DNA of 64,000 bases, from positions 62,001-126,000 of the forward strand of contig NZ_FNCT01000001.1 of the NCBI RefSeq assembly GCF_900100495.1, in the 5' to 3' direction. The DNA comes from Pseudomonas benzenivorans (GTDB taxonomy: Bacteria; Pseudomonadota; Gammaproteobacteria; Pseudomonadales; Pseudomonadaceae). This document shows, in pieces, positions 18,572-26,439 of this stretch. Position numbers and translations under genes: made by a program. Every line of letters begins with the position of its first letter. Positions within the stretch are counted from its first letter, which is position 1. The notes beneath the pieces were generated by a model, which saw nothing but the letters and a program-made list of their open reading frames with translations, was not told the DNA's origin and searched no databases.

Positions 18572-19234
18572 ATGATCGACCTGTATACCGCCGCCACCCC
18601 CAATGGCCACAAGGTGTCCATCGCCCTGGAGGAGCTGGGGCTGCCGTATAACGTGCATGCGCTGAGCTTCGACAAGAAAGAGCAGAAGTCCCCGGCGTTT
18701 CTCAAGATCAACCCCAATGGGCGGATTCCGGCCATCGTCGACCGCGACAACGACGACTTCGCGGTGTTCGAGTCCGGCGCCATCCTCATCTACCTGGCCG
18801 AGCTGAGCGGGCAACTGCTGCCGCAGGACCGCAAGGGCCGCTCGCGGGTATTGCAGTGGCTGATGTTCCAGATGGGCGGTATCGGCCCGATGCAGGGCCA
18901 GGCCAATGTGTTCTTCCGTTATTTCCCGGAAAAGCTGCAAGGCGCCATCGACCGTTACCAGCACGAGACCCGGCGCCTCTACGAAGTGCTCGATACGCGC
19001 CTGGGCGAGGCCGAGTACCTGGCCGGCGACTACAGCATCGCCGATATCGCCAGCTTTCCCTGGGTGCGCATCCACGACTGGTCCGGGGTCTCGGTCGAGG
19101 GTCTGGAGCACTTGCAGCGCTGGATCGCCGCGCTCGAAGCGCGCCCGGCGGTGCAGCGCGGCCTGCTGGTGCCTCGGCGTGAAGTCGATGACGCCAAGGC
19201 GGTGAAAACTGCCCAGTCGATGCTGGTCCGGTGA
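18572..19234 (+). CDS. Glutathione S-transferase family protein (YfcG/Nu-like)
   Basis: A 220-residue GST. The thioredoxin-fold N-terminal domain has [21 protein letters not shown] (Thr/Asn catalytic motif of the Nu class rather than Tyr or Ser), [12 protein letters not shown] with the cis-Pro, and [11 protein letters not shown], the glutathione gamma-glutamyl site. The C-terminal helical domain has [12 protein letters not shown] and [12 protein letters not shown]. YfcG-type proteins show disulfide-bond reductase activity with glutathione. Start is ATG 18572 behind GGAG. It matches PA1623 by position. Confidence 0.9.
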   Translation: MIDLYTAATPNGHKVSIALEELGLPYNVHALSFDKKEQKSPAFLKINPNGRIPAIVDRDNDDFAVFESGAILIYLAELSGQLLPQDRKGRSRVLQWLMFQMGGIGPMQGQANVFFRYFPEKLQGAIDRYQHETRRLYEVLDTRLGEAEYLAGDYSIADIASFPWVRIHDWSGVSVEGLEHLQRWIAALEARPAVQRGLLVPRREVDDAKAVKTAQSMLVR

Positions 19235-19242
19235 GGGTGCGC

Positions 19243-20046
19243 ATGCATTGGCTCGTTCTGTTTGCTGCAGTGCTGGCAAGCGCGGCGGTGTCGGCTGCGG
19301 ATGTCCCCGGCAGCCGCGACATCGAGGTGTTGCCGCGCTTTCCCGGCAGCCAGATCGTCCGCTTCAGCGAGGCGCTGGAGAAGGAGCGGATCTACCCGCT
19401 AGGCGCGATCCGCCGCATCAGCGGGCGCCTGCGTTATGAGCGCGAGGTACAGGCGCAGGGGCCGTTCATCGCGGTGACCTATGAGTTGCCGCGCACCCAT
19501 TCGGCCGATGAGGTGTTCACCGTCGCCCGCGAGGCCATGCAGGCCCAGGATGCCGAGCTGCTCTACTGGTGCCAGGGCCGTGAGTGTGGCTCCAGCAACC
19601 TGTGGGCCAACGCGGTATTCGGCCAATCCATTCTGTATGGCGCCGAGGAGCAGCAGGCCTACCTGCTGATGCGTCTGGCCGCGCCGCGGCAGGACAGCCT
19701 GCTGGCCCTCTACAGCATCACCCGCGGCAACCGACGCGCCTATTTGCACGCCGAACTGCTGGCCGCCGACGCACCGCTGGCCGAGCTGTTGCCGACTCCG
19801 GCCACCCTGCTGCGGCAACTGAGAAGCAGCGGCGAGCTGCGTCTGCCCAAGCAGTCCGAACCCAGCGAGGCCTGGGCCGTGTTGCTGGCGCGCAGCCTCA
19901 ACCTCGACAGCACCTTGCGCGTCAGCCTCGCCGGGGCGCAGGCCGAGGCCTGGCGCGAGGCTCTGGTCGAGCAGCGGGTGCGCGCCGCGCGCCTGGAACT
20001 GGGCGATGTGGAGGGGGAGGGGCTGCGGATCAGCGTGCTGCGCTGA
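19243..20046 (+). CDS. DUF4892 family exported protein
   Basis: A 267-residue protein with a signal peptide (MHWLVLFAAVLASAAVSAAD). A GTG at 19231 that overlaps the GST stop codon could add four residues. The mature part has DIEVLPRFPGSQIVRF at its start and a pair of cysteines in WCQGRECGSSNLWAN, both features of the DUF4892 family. No catalytic function is known. The C-terminal third looks like an OmpA-like or alpha/beta fold but lacks a clear peptidoglycan-binding motif. It matches PA1624 by position and is probably periplasmic. Confidence 0.78.
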   Translation: MHWLVLFAAVLASAAVSAADVPGSRDIEVLPRFPGSQIVRFSEALEKERIYPLGAIRRISGRLRYEREVQAQGPFIAVTYELPRTHSADEVFTVAREAMQAQDAELLYWCQGRECGSSNLWANAVFGQSILYGAEEQQAYLLMRLAAPRQDSLLALYSITRGNRRAYLHAELLAADAPLAELLPTPATLLRQLRSSGELRLPKQSEPSEAWAVLLARSLNLDSTLRVSLAGAQAEAWREALVEQRVRAARLELGDVEGEGLRISVLR

Positions 20047-20198
20047 GGCGGCCTGCGACGACCCGCATATTCCGCGCCGAACTGGCTTGCCGGCCCTCGC
20101 GCAAGCCAGGCATCCTTTCCACCAAGTTCGCCAGGCTTAGCAGGCCATGAAGTGCTGAGCCTAGAGCCGTTTCCTTCCTTTTTGGCGGAGCCGTATGG

Positions 20199-21296
20199 AT
20201 GTTCAATAACGACCGGCTGTTGGTGCAGATCCTGCTGCTTGGGCTACTCGGCGCCAGCCTGTGGGTGCTCGCACCGTTCTGGTCGGCGCTGTTCTGGGCG
20301 GCGGTGCTGTCTTTCGCCAGCTGGCCGCTGATGCGCCTGCTGACGCGCTGGCTGAACGGCCGGCAAACGGTAGCGGCGGGCTTGTTGACCTGCGGCTGGA
20401 TCGGCCTGGTCGCCGTGCCGTTGGTGATGCTCGGCTTCAACCTGGCCGACCACATCCGCGATGCCACGGCGATGATCAAGGGCTTCCAGGTCGAGGGGCT
20501 GCCGGAGCCGCCGAGCTGGCTGGCCGGGTTGCCCCTGGTGGGCGAGCGCCTGGTCGACCTCTGGCAGACCATCGACCAGCAGGGCGCGGCATTCTTCGCG
20601 ACCCTGCGGCCCTATCTCGGCCAGGTCGGCAACTGGCTGTTGGCGCGCAGTGCGCAGATCGGCGGCGGCATTCTGGAGTTGGCCCTGAGCCTGGTGCTGG
20701 TGTTCTTCTTCTACCGCGACGGACCACGCCTGGCCGAGTTCGTCCACAGCCTGCTCGAGCGGCTGATCGGCGAGCGCGCCGAGCATTACCTGGAGCTGGT
20801 GGCCGGCACCGTGCAGCGGGTGGTCAACGGGGTGATCGGTACGGCTGCGGCACAGGGCCTGCTGGCGCTGATCGGCTTCTACATCGCCGGCGTGCCGGGG
20901 GCGCTGCCGCTGGGCATCGTCACCTTCATCCTCAGCCTGATTCCCATGGGCCCGCCGCTGGTCTGGGTGCCGGCCACCGCCTGGCTGGTCAGCCAGGGCG
21001 AATACGGTTTTGCCGTGTTCCTCGGTGTGTGGGGCATGTTCGTGATCAGCGGGGTGGACAACATCCTCAAGCCCTACCTGATCAGCCGCGGCGGCAACCT
21101 GCCGTTGGTGGTGGTCTTGCTCGGCGTGTTCGGCGGCATCCTGGCCTTCGGATTCATGGGCCTGTTCCTCGGCCCGACCCTGCTTGCCGTGGCCTACAGC
21201 CTGCTCGGCGATTGGGTCGCCAGCGAGCCGACGGCGGAGGTCCCGGCCGAGCCTGACCCGGCCGGACCCGAACGGCAGGAGCGCGAGCAGGGTTGA
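20199..21296 (+). CDS. AI-2E family transporter (YdiK-like)
   Basis: A 365-residue polytopic inner-membrane protein with about eight hydrophobic segments. The AI-2E/PerM signature appears as FFFYRDGPRL near residue 170, VVNGVIGTAAAQGLLALIGFYIAG near 208 and DNILKPYLISRGG near 287. The family includes TqsA and PerM; many members export or exchange ions or small molecules rather than autoinducer-2, so transport of AI-2 should not be assumed. A GGAG lies 8 bp upstream. The charged tail rich in Glu/Pro is cytoplasmic. Confidence 0.88.
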   Translation: MFNNDRLLVQILLLGLLGASLWVLAPFWSALFWAAVLSFASWPLMRLLTRWLNGRQTVAAGLLTCGWIGLVAVPLVMLGFNLADHIRDATAMIKGFQVEGLPEPPSWLAGLPLVGERLVDLWQTIDQQGAAFFATLRPYLGQVGNWLLARSAQIGGGILELALSLVLVFFFYRDGPRLAEFVHSLLERLIGERAEHYLELVAGTVQRVVNGVIGTAAAQGLLALIGFYIAGVPGALPLGIVTFILSLIPMGPPLVWVPATAWLVSQGEYGFAVFLGVWGMFVISGVDNILKPYLISRGGNLPLVVVLLGVFGGILAFGFMGLFLGPTLLAVAYSLLGDWVASEPTAEVPAEPDPAGPERQEREQG

Positions 21297-21317
21297 TGGC
21301 GGCTTGACCGCGAGCAG

Positions 21318-21351
21318 CCAGCTGGCGCCCGGGGTGCCCGGGCGCTGGCTG
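21318..21351. terminator. GC-rich hairpin between convergent genes
   Basis: A perfect 9-bp stem GCGCCCGGG / CCCGGGCGC (21325-21333 and 21337-21345) with a 3-base loop is extended by weaker outer pairing. No U-tract follows on either strand. It sits between the permease and the convergent EF-hand gene, where a transcript end is expected. Confidence 0.5.
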
Positions 21352-21392
21352 GTGAATACCGGCCAAGCAGACCGTGTTTTATGCCGCTCGAT

Positions 21393-22151
21393 TCAGGCCG
21401 AGAGGTTGAGCTGAGTGCCGATGCTCGACTGGTAGCTGGCGCTGCTCTGGTACTGCGCGAGCAGCTTGGCGATCAACCCCGATTCGTTGTCTTCCTCGCC
21501 GCTGCGACTGCCCGCAGCCTGGCCGACATAGTCGAGCAGGCTGCCCAGCTCATCCTGGTCGAGGCTGCCGCTGCCGTCGGCATCCAACTGGCCGAACAGT
21601 GCTTCGGCATTGCCCGCGTCCTGCGGCGGTGGTGGCGGCGGTGGCGGGGCGAGGGCGGCCAGCTCGTCGATATTCAGGCCGCCATCGGCGTCGCTGTCCA
21701 GCTCGCCGAACAGGCTGGCACTGTCGCTGCTGCCGGTCAGCGCGCTCAGTTCGTCCTGGTCGATGCTGCCACTGCCGTCAGCGTCCAGTTGCGCGAACAT
21801 CTCCTCCGGATTGTGGCCGCCGGGGGGCGGTGGTGGCGGAGGGGCGAGGGCGGCGGTTTCCTCCAGGTCGAGGCTGCCGTCGCCATTGGCATCGAGCTGG
21901 CTGAGCAGTTCGTCGATGTCGATGGTCAGGCTGCTGTCGCTTTCCTTGGCCGCGCTGAGCGCGCTGTCCAGCTCATCCTTGGCCACGCTGCCGTCGCCGT
22001 TGCTGTCGAGGAGGCTGAACAGCTTTTCCTGAATCTTCGCCGGCCCCCCGGCGCCGGCGCTGCCGCCACTGCTGGCGGAGCTGCTGCGCTGGGTGCTGGC
22101 GAGTGTCGAGCCATAGCTGTAGCTCGAGTAATCGCTGACGCCACTTATCAT
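21393..22151 (-). CDS. EF-hand calcium-binding protein with two polyproline linkers (XopAW-like)
   Basis: A 252-residue acidic protein with five EF-hand loops: residues 49-60, 87-98, 123-134, 152-163 and 190-201, each of the DxDGDG or DADGSG form. Loop 4 (DSDADGGLNIDE) is less regular. Seven and eight consecutive prolines at about 104-110 and 169-176 separate the loops. The unit 'polyproline, about 20 residues, DADGSGS loop' occurs twice, so part of the gene arose by duplication. The N-terminus is Ser/Tyr-rich with no classical signal peptide; the C-terminus ends in a Q/S/Y-rich conserved tail. Start is ATG 22151 behind GGAG. Related proteins are labelled XopAW-family calcium-binding effectors, but no secretion system is present here. 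Confidence 0.85.
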   Translation of the reverse strand: MISGVSDYSSYSYGSTLASTQRSSSASSGGSAGAGGPAKIQEKLFSLLDSNGDGSVAKDELDSALSAAKESDSSLTIDIDELLSQLDANGDGSLDLEETAALAPPPPPPPGGHNPEEMFAQLDADGSGSIDQDELSALTGSSDSASLFGELDSDADGGLNIDELAALAPPPPPPPPQDAGNAEALFGQLDADGSGSLDQDELGSLLDYVGQAAGSRSGEEDNESGLIAKLLAQYQSSASYQSSIGTQLNLSA

Positions 22152-22259
22152 GGGAGTCACTCCTGTCATAGGCTTGCCGAAGAGGGTTCTCCGGTGATGC
22201 CAGGGTCAGGCGGCTCTGTGTCGGCGGTATGTGGTCTTTGTATCGGCGCTTATTACTGA

Positions 22260-22436
22260 GAGGCTGTGAAAAAACTCCCGCCTACTGCGACCGCCTCCAA
22301 ACGCCCGCGGCGGCGTTGCGCTGGGTGAAAAACAGGGTCATTTAGCTCACTAAACTCCCCTACTTCTCACCCAGTGCGCCTTGCCGCGAACGCCTGGTGA
22401 CGGTCTCGCTACGGCGCTCGATATTTTCACAGCCTC
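22260..22436. mobile_element. 177-bp palindromic MITE-like element, copy 1
   Basis: Both ends read GAGGCTGTGAAAA inward, and the two arms are similar over their whole length (for example GCGACCGCCTCCAAACG against the reverse complement of CGCCTGGTGACGGTC). The tip is a small TTTAG/CTAAA hairpin. A second copy of the same 177-bp length, about 90% identical and inverted, lies at 46808-46984. The last base of the kinase stop codon (TAG, 22436-22438) is the first base of this element. No transposase is inside and no clear target duplication is seen. Confidence 0.8.
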
Positions 22437-23452
22437 TAGGCCTGGCGAGGCAGGCGCAGGATGGCGGTCAGCCCGCCGCCCGGGGTGTCCTCCAGGAGGA
22501 TGTCGCCACCCTGGCGCCGCGCGGCTTCGCGGGCGATGGTCAGACCCAGGCCGACGCCGCCGGAGTTGCGGTTGCGCGAGCCCTCGACGCGGAAGAACGC
22601 CTCGAACACCGCCTCGCGCTGCTCCGCGGCGATGCCGGGGCCATGGTCGCGGACTCGCACTTCGACCTGCTCGCGGCCGTCGCTCAGTTCGATTGCGGCG
22701 TGGCCGGCGTAGCGCAGGGCGTTCTCCAGCAAGTTGCTCAGGCACGAGCGCAGCGCCAGGGGTTGCGCGCGCAACGGCGCGCAGTGACCGCTGACCTGCA
22801 CGGCGGCGCCGCGGTCCTGGGCATCCTCGACCATCGACTCGACCAGCGCCTGCAGGTCGAGCCATTGCAGGGCCTCGCTGCTGCGCTGTTCGTGCAGGTA
22901 GCGCAGGGTGGCGTCGAGCATGCCGATCATTTCCTCCAGATCCTGGGCCATGCGCCCGCGCAGCAGCTGATCGGGGATCTGCTCGACGCGCAGCTTCAGC
23001 CGTGCCAGCGGCGTGCGCAGGTCGTGCGACACCGCGGCGAGCATGCGCCCGCGCTGCTGCACCTGTTGCCGAACGCGCTGCTGCATCAGGTTGAAAGCGT
23101 GCGCAGCCTGGCGTGCTTCGTGCGGGCCGGTATCCGCCAGCGGCGGGCTGTCGAGATCGTCGCTGAGGCGTTCGGCGGCCCGCGCCAGGTGCTGGATCGG
23201 CCGGCTGAGCAGGCCGGCGCCATACCAGGCGGCGGCGACCAGGGTCAGCAGTTGCAAGGTCAGCGGCACCAGCGGCCCGCCGAACGGCGGCGGTGGCGGG
23301 CGCATGCCCTCGTGCGCTGGTGCGCCGGGTGGCGGCGGCGGTGGCGGATGGCCGTAGAGGTGGAACCAGATGAAGGCCAGCACGTGCGCCAGCACGATGG
23401 CCAGCAGCAGCACGCCGAACAGGCGGGCGAACAGGCTGTCGGCGCGGCGCAT
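22436..23452 (-). CDS. Sensor histidine kinase with proline-rich periplasmic loop
   Basis: A 338-residue classical kinase. Two membrane helices (about 11-31 and 61-80) enclose a periplasmic loop of only about 30 residues that holds seven (36-42) and five (52-56) consecutive prolines. HAMP follows, then HisKA with His143 in AAVSHDLRTPLARL, and a HATPase with N-box NLLENALRYA, DHGPGI and GVGLGLTIA. Its ATG shares one base with the stop of the upstream regulator (TGATG), so the pair is coupled. The loop is too short for a folded sensor domain; the signal may come through the membrane or a partner protein. The next gene downstream, across a repeat, encodes an EF-hand protein that also has polyproline runs. 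Confidence 0.92.
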   Translation of the reverse strand: MRRADSLFARLFGVLLLAIVLAHVLAFIWFHLYGHPPPPPPPGAPAHEGMRPPPPPFGGPLVPLTLQLLTLVAAAWYGAGLLSRPIQHLARAAERLSDDLDSPPLADTGPHEARQAAHAFNLMQQRVRQQVQQRGRMLAAVSHDLRTPLARLKLRVEQIPDQLLRGRMAQDLEEMIGMLDATLRYLHEQRSSEALQWLDLQALVESMVEDAQDRGAAVQVSGHCAPLRAQPLALRSCLSNLLENALRYAGHAAIELSDGREQVEVRVRDHGPGIAAEQREAVFEAFFRVEGSRNRNSGGVGLGLTIAREAARRQGGDILLEDTPGGGLTAILRLPRQA

Positions 23453-24222
23453 CAGGCGATCTCGGCGGCGTCGAACAGGTAGCCTTCGCCGCGTACGGTC
23501 TTGATCAGGCGCGGCGCTTTCGGGTCGTCGCCGAGCTTCTGGCGCAGGCGCGAGACCAGCAGGTCGATGCTGCGGTCGAACGCCTCGATGGAACGGCCGC
23601 GCGCGGCGTCGAGCAACTGCTCGCGGCTGAGCACCCGGCGCGGGCGTTCGAGGAAGACCCAGAGCAGGCGGAACTCGGCATTCGACAGCGGCACCACCAG
23701 CCCGTCCGGCGCCTGCAGTTGGCGCAGCACGCTGTGCAGGCGCCAGTCGTCGAAGCGGATGCTGCTGCGCGGCTCCTGGCGCGGCTCGCTGCGCGCCGGC
23801 TCGCGGTCGTCGCGCACGCGGCGCAGGATGCTCTGGATCCGCGCCACCAGCTCGCGCGGCTCGAAGGGCTTGGCCATGTAGTCGTCGGCACCCAGTTCCA
23901 GGCCGATGATGCGGTCGGTCGGCTCGCAGCGCGCGGTGAGCATCAGGATCGGGATGTCCGAGGCGCTGCGCAGCTCGCGGCACAGGGCCAGGCCGTCTTC
24001 GCCGGGCAGCATCAGGTCGAGGATGATCACGTCGAAATGGCTTTGCGCCAGGGCGCGGCGCATGCGGGTGCCGTCGCCGACCGCTTCGCTGGCGATGTTG
24101 AAGCGGGTCAGGTAGCCGCCCAGCAGCTCGCGCAGCTCGATATTGTCGTCGACGATCAGCGCGCGGGTCGTTCGGGTGCGCAGCTCGGGCGCATTCAGGG
24201 CTTCCACCGGGACAGGCTCCAT
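23452..24222 (-). CDS. OmpR-family response regulator
   Basis: A 256-residue regulator. The receiver has VDDN near residue 25, acceptor Asp69 in IILDLMLPGEDG and the Lys in AKPFEP. The winged helix ends in IKTVRGEGYLF. A linker rich in Arg/Glu/Pro joins the domains. It is transcribed away from kdpFABC, with 284 bp between the start codons. That shared region holds TTTACGC-type repeats that could be its own sites, KdpE sites, or both. It is the first gene of the pair with the proline-loop kinase. Orthology to a named system is uncertain. Confidence 0.92.
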   Translation of the reverse strand: MEPVPVEALNAPELRTRTTRALIVDDNIELRELLGGYLTRFNIASEAVGDGTRMRRALAQSHFDVIILDLMLPGEDGLALCRELRSASDIPILMLTARCEPTDRIIGLELGADDYMAKPFEPRELVARIQSILRRVRDDREPARSEPRQEPRSSIRFDDWRLHSVLRQLQAPDGLVVPLSNAEFRLLWVFLERPRRVLSREQLLDAARGRSIEAFDRSIDLLVSRLRQKLGDDPKAPRLIKTVRGEGYLFDAAEIA

Positions 24223-24386
24223 GGACTTCAGGGCAGGGGCGGGCGGGGAGGCATCCTAGCCTGTTGCGGAGTTGGCGGCCATGCCGGCCTGCGCTGCCCG
24301 TCGCCATGCTGGCGGGGCCGGGTATCGGCAACATGTCCGGACTGTATCGAGCGCGATACAAAGCTATTCGCGCGCGGGTACTTCCG

Positions 24387-24451
24387 GCGTAAAGCGCTTC
24401 TTTACGCATTCTTTATGCCGCGCCAGCGGCTCGGCACTCGTTCCTTTACGC
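24387..24451 (+). promoter_or_regulatory. KdpE-like binding site upstream of kdpFABC
   Basis: TTTACGC at 24401-24407 and TTTATGC at 24412-24418 form a direct repeat with an 11-bp period. A third TTTACGC lies at 24445-24451, 33 bp (three turns) further on. An inverted GCGTAAA is at 24387-24393. The E. coli KdpE site is TTTATA-N5-TTTACA, also with an 11-bp period, upstream of kdpF. The core at 24401-24418 reproduces that geometry 89 bp ahead of the kdpF start. Confidence 0.6.
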
Positions 24452-24506
24452 CCTTCCTGCCGAGAATTTGCTCAAGGCGGTAGTCACCGCAACAAGGAGC
24501 ACAGAC

Positions 24507-24596
24507 ATGAGCATTCTCGACGGGTCGTCCCTGGGCCTGGCCATAGGACTTTTCATTTACCTGCTGGTCGCGCTGCTGCGCGCCGGGCGCAGCTAG
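24507..24596 (+). CDS. kdpF: Potassium-transporting ATPase small subunit KdpF
   Basis: A 29-residue peptide that is a single membrane helix ([17 protein letters not shown]) with a short polar tail. KdpF stabilises the KdpABC complex in the inner membrane. AAGGAG lies 9 bp before ATG 24507. Its stop codon is 8 bp before the kdpA start, and the kdpA ribosome site AGGAGG overlaps the kdpF stop. Length and position match kdpF of other gammaproteobacteria. Confidence 0.9.
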   Translation: MSILDGSSLGLAIGLFIYLLVALLRAGRS

Positions 24597-24604
24597 GAGG
24601 CGCC

Positions 24605-26305
24605 ATGCACGTCCAAGACTATTGGCTGATCCTGGCCTTCTTCGCGCTGGTGTTGCTGCCGGCGCCGTTTCTCGGGCGCTACTTGTTCCGTGCGATGGAG
24701 GGGCAGAAGACCCTGCTGAGCCCGATCTTCCAGCCTGTCGAGCGTCTCTGCTACCGCATCGCCGGTATCGACAGCGAGGCCGAGCAGGACTGGAAAACCT
24801 ATGCGCTGGCGCTGCTGGCCTTCACCCTGGCCAGCCTGCTGGCGCTGTTCGCCATCCTCATGCTGCAAGGGCTGCTGCCCCTGAATCCCCAGCAGTTGCC
24901 GGGACTTGAATGGACCCTGGCGTTCAACACCGCGGTGAGCTTCGTCACCAACACCAACTGGCAGGCCTACAGCGGCGAGGCGGCGCTCAGCTACTTCAGC
25001 CAGATGCTTGGCCTCGGTGTGCAGAACTTCGTCAGCCCGGCGGTCGGCCTGGCCGTGCTGGTAGTGTTCTGCCGCGGCATCGCTCGCCGTTCGAGCAACA
25101 GCGTCGGCAACTTCTGGGTCGACCTGACCCGCGCCACCCTCTACGGCCTGCTGCCACTGTGCCTGGTGCTGGCGCTGTTTTTGGTCTGGCAGGGGGTGCC
25201 GCAAACCTTCCTCGAGTACGTCACGGCACACACCCTGTCGGGTACCGATCAGGTCGTCCCGCTCGGCCCGGCGGCCAGCCAGATCGCCATCAAGCAGCTC
25301 GGCACCAACGGCGGCGGCTTCTTCGGCGTCAACTCGGCGCACCCCTTCGAGAACCCCACTGCCTGGAGCAACCTGCTGGAGATGGCCGCGATCCTGCTGA
25401 TTCCGGCCGCGTTGGTGTTCACCTTCGGCCACTACGTCAAGGACCTACGCCAGAGCCGTGCGCTGCTGGCCAGCATGCTGATCCTCTTCGTCCTCGGCCT
25501 AGGCCTGGGCCTGTACGCCGAATACCAGCCCAACCCGGCGCTGGCCGCGCTGCCGATCGAGCAGGTCGGTTCGCTGGAGGGCAAGGAAAGCCGCTTCGGC
25601 ACCACCGCCTCCATGCTCTGGGCGACGGCCACCACCGCTGCCTCGAACGGCTCGGTGAATGCCATGCACGACAGCTTCAGCGCCATCGGCGGGATGATCC
25701 CGCTGTTCAACATCATGCTCGGCGAGATCGTCTTCGGCGGCGTCGGCGCCGGTCTCTACGGCATGCTGCTGTTCGTCCTGATCGCGGTGTTCCTCGCCGG
25801 TCTGATGATCGGTCGCACCCCGGAATACCTCGGCAAGAAGCTGGAGGCCCGCGAGGTGCGCCTGCTGGTCGCCACCCTGTTGGTGATGCCGCTCGGCGTG
25901 CTGGTGTTCGGCGCCCTGGCGGTGAGCCTGGAAGGCCCGGCGGCCTCCATCAGCAACCCGGGGGCCCACGGCTTCAGCCAGGCGCTGTACGCCTACAGCT
26001 CGGGTGCCGGCAACAACGGCTCGGCTTTCGCCGGTTTCGGTGCCAACACGCCGTTCCACAACCTGATGATCGGCCTGGCCATGCTACTCGGCCGCTTCGG
26101 CTACATCCTGCCGGTGCTGGCCATCGCCGGCAGCCTGGCGGCGAAGAAACGCGCCCCGCTGGGCAGCAACAGCTTCCCGACCCACGGCCCGCTGTTCGTC
26201 ACCCTGCTGACCCTGGTGATCCTGCTGGTCGGCGGCCTGACCTTCCTGCCGGCGCTGGCCCTGGGCCCGATCGCCGAACACCTCGGCCTGGTGCAAGGCT
26301 TCTGA
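24605..26305 (+). CDS. kdpA: Potassium-transporting ATPase subunit KdpA
   Basis: A 566-residue channel-like subunit of the high-affinity KdpFABC potassium pump. It carries the superfamily of K+ transporter pore loops: [12 protein letters not shown] near residue 115, [15 protein letters not shown] near 232, [11 protein letters not shown] near 345 and [11 protein letters not shown] near 468. It needs KdpB for ATP hydrolysis. Start is ATG 24605 directly behind AGGAGG. The gap to kdpB is 134 bp and is filled by a palindromic repeat that begins at the kdpA stop codon, unusual for an operon whose genes normally sit a few bases apart. Confidence 0.97.
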   Translation: MHVQDYWLILAFFALVLLPAPFLGRYLFRAMEGQKTLLSPIFQPVERLCYRIAGIDSEAEQDWKTYALALLAFTLASLLALFAILMLQGLLPLNPQQLPGLEWTLAFNTAVSFVTNTNWQAYSGEAALSYFSQMLGLGVQNFVSPAVGLAVLVVFCRGIARRSSNSVGNFWVDLTRATLYGLLPLCLVLALFLVWQGVPQTFLEYVTAHTLSGTDQVVPLGPAASQIAIKQLGTNGGGFFGVNSAHPFENPTAWSNLLEMAAILLIPAALVFTFGHYVKDLRQSRALLASMLILFVLGLGLGLYAEYQPNPALAALPIEQVGSLEGKESRFGTTASMLWATATTAASNGSVNAMHDSFSAIGGMIPLFNIMLGEIVFGGVGAGLYGMLLFVLIAVFLAGLMIGRTPEYLGKKLEAREVRLLVATLLVMPLGVLVFGALAVSLEGPAASISNPGAHGFSQALYAYSSGAGNNGSAFAGFGANTPFHNLMIGLAMLLGRFGYILPVLAIAGSLAAKKRAPLGSNSFPTHGPLFVTLLTLVILLVGGLTFLPALALGPIAEHLGLVQGF

Positions 26306-26426
26306 CGGGCATGCCGCGAATCATCAAGGCCGTCGCGGCATCCCCGTCTCCCTCATCCGGCGCTGCGCGCCACCTTCTCCCGGAGGGAGAAGGACATCGG
26401 GACGGCGTCGCTGCGCGACTTTCGCG
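26305..26426. repeat. REP-like palindromic interspersed repeat, copy B, inside kdp operon
   Basis: This is a diverged copy of the repeat at 5036-5154: ACGGGCATGCCGCGA hairpin, CTCATCCGGCGC block, CTTCTCCC/GGGAGAAGG hairpin, and GGCGTCGCTGCGCGACTTTCG at the end. Its first base is the last base of the kdpA stop codon. It ends 13 bp before kdpB. It probably changes mRNA stability or polarity within the operon; that is inference. Confidence 0.75.
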
Positions 26427-26439
26427 TTAATGGAGAACC

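Noticed and set aside
21393..22151. EF-hand protein as a type III effector
   Set aside because: The family label XopAW suggests it, but no secretion genes, chaperone or N-terminal signal can be supported here.
22260..22436. 177-bp element as a CRISPR or attachment site
   Set aside because: Only two dispersed inverted copies exist, with no spacers, integrase or tRNA.
22436..24409. One 657-residue reading frame joining upstream sequence to the sensor kinase
   Set aside because: The first half is an out-of-frame reading of the response regulator gene. The kinase starts at 23452 in a TGATG overlap with the regulator stop.
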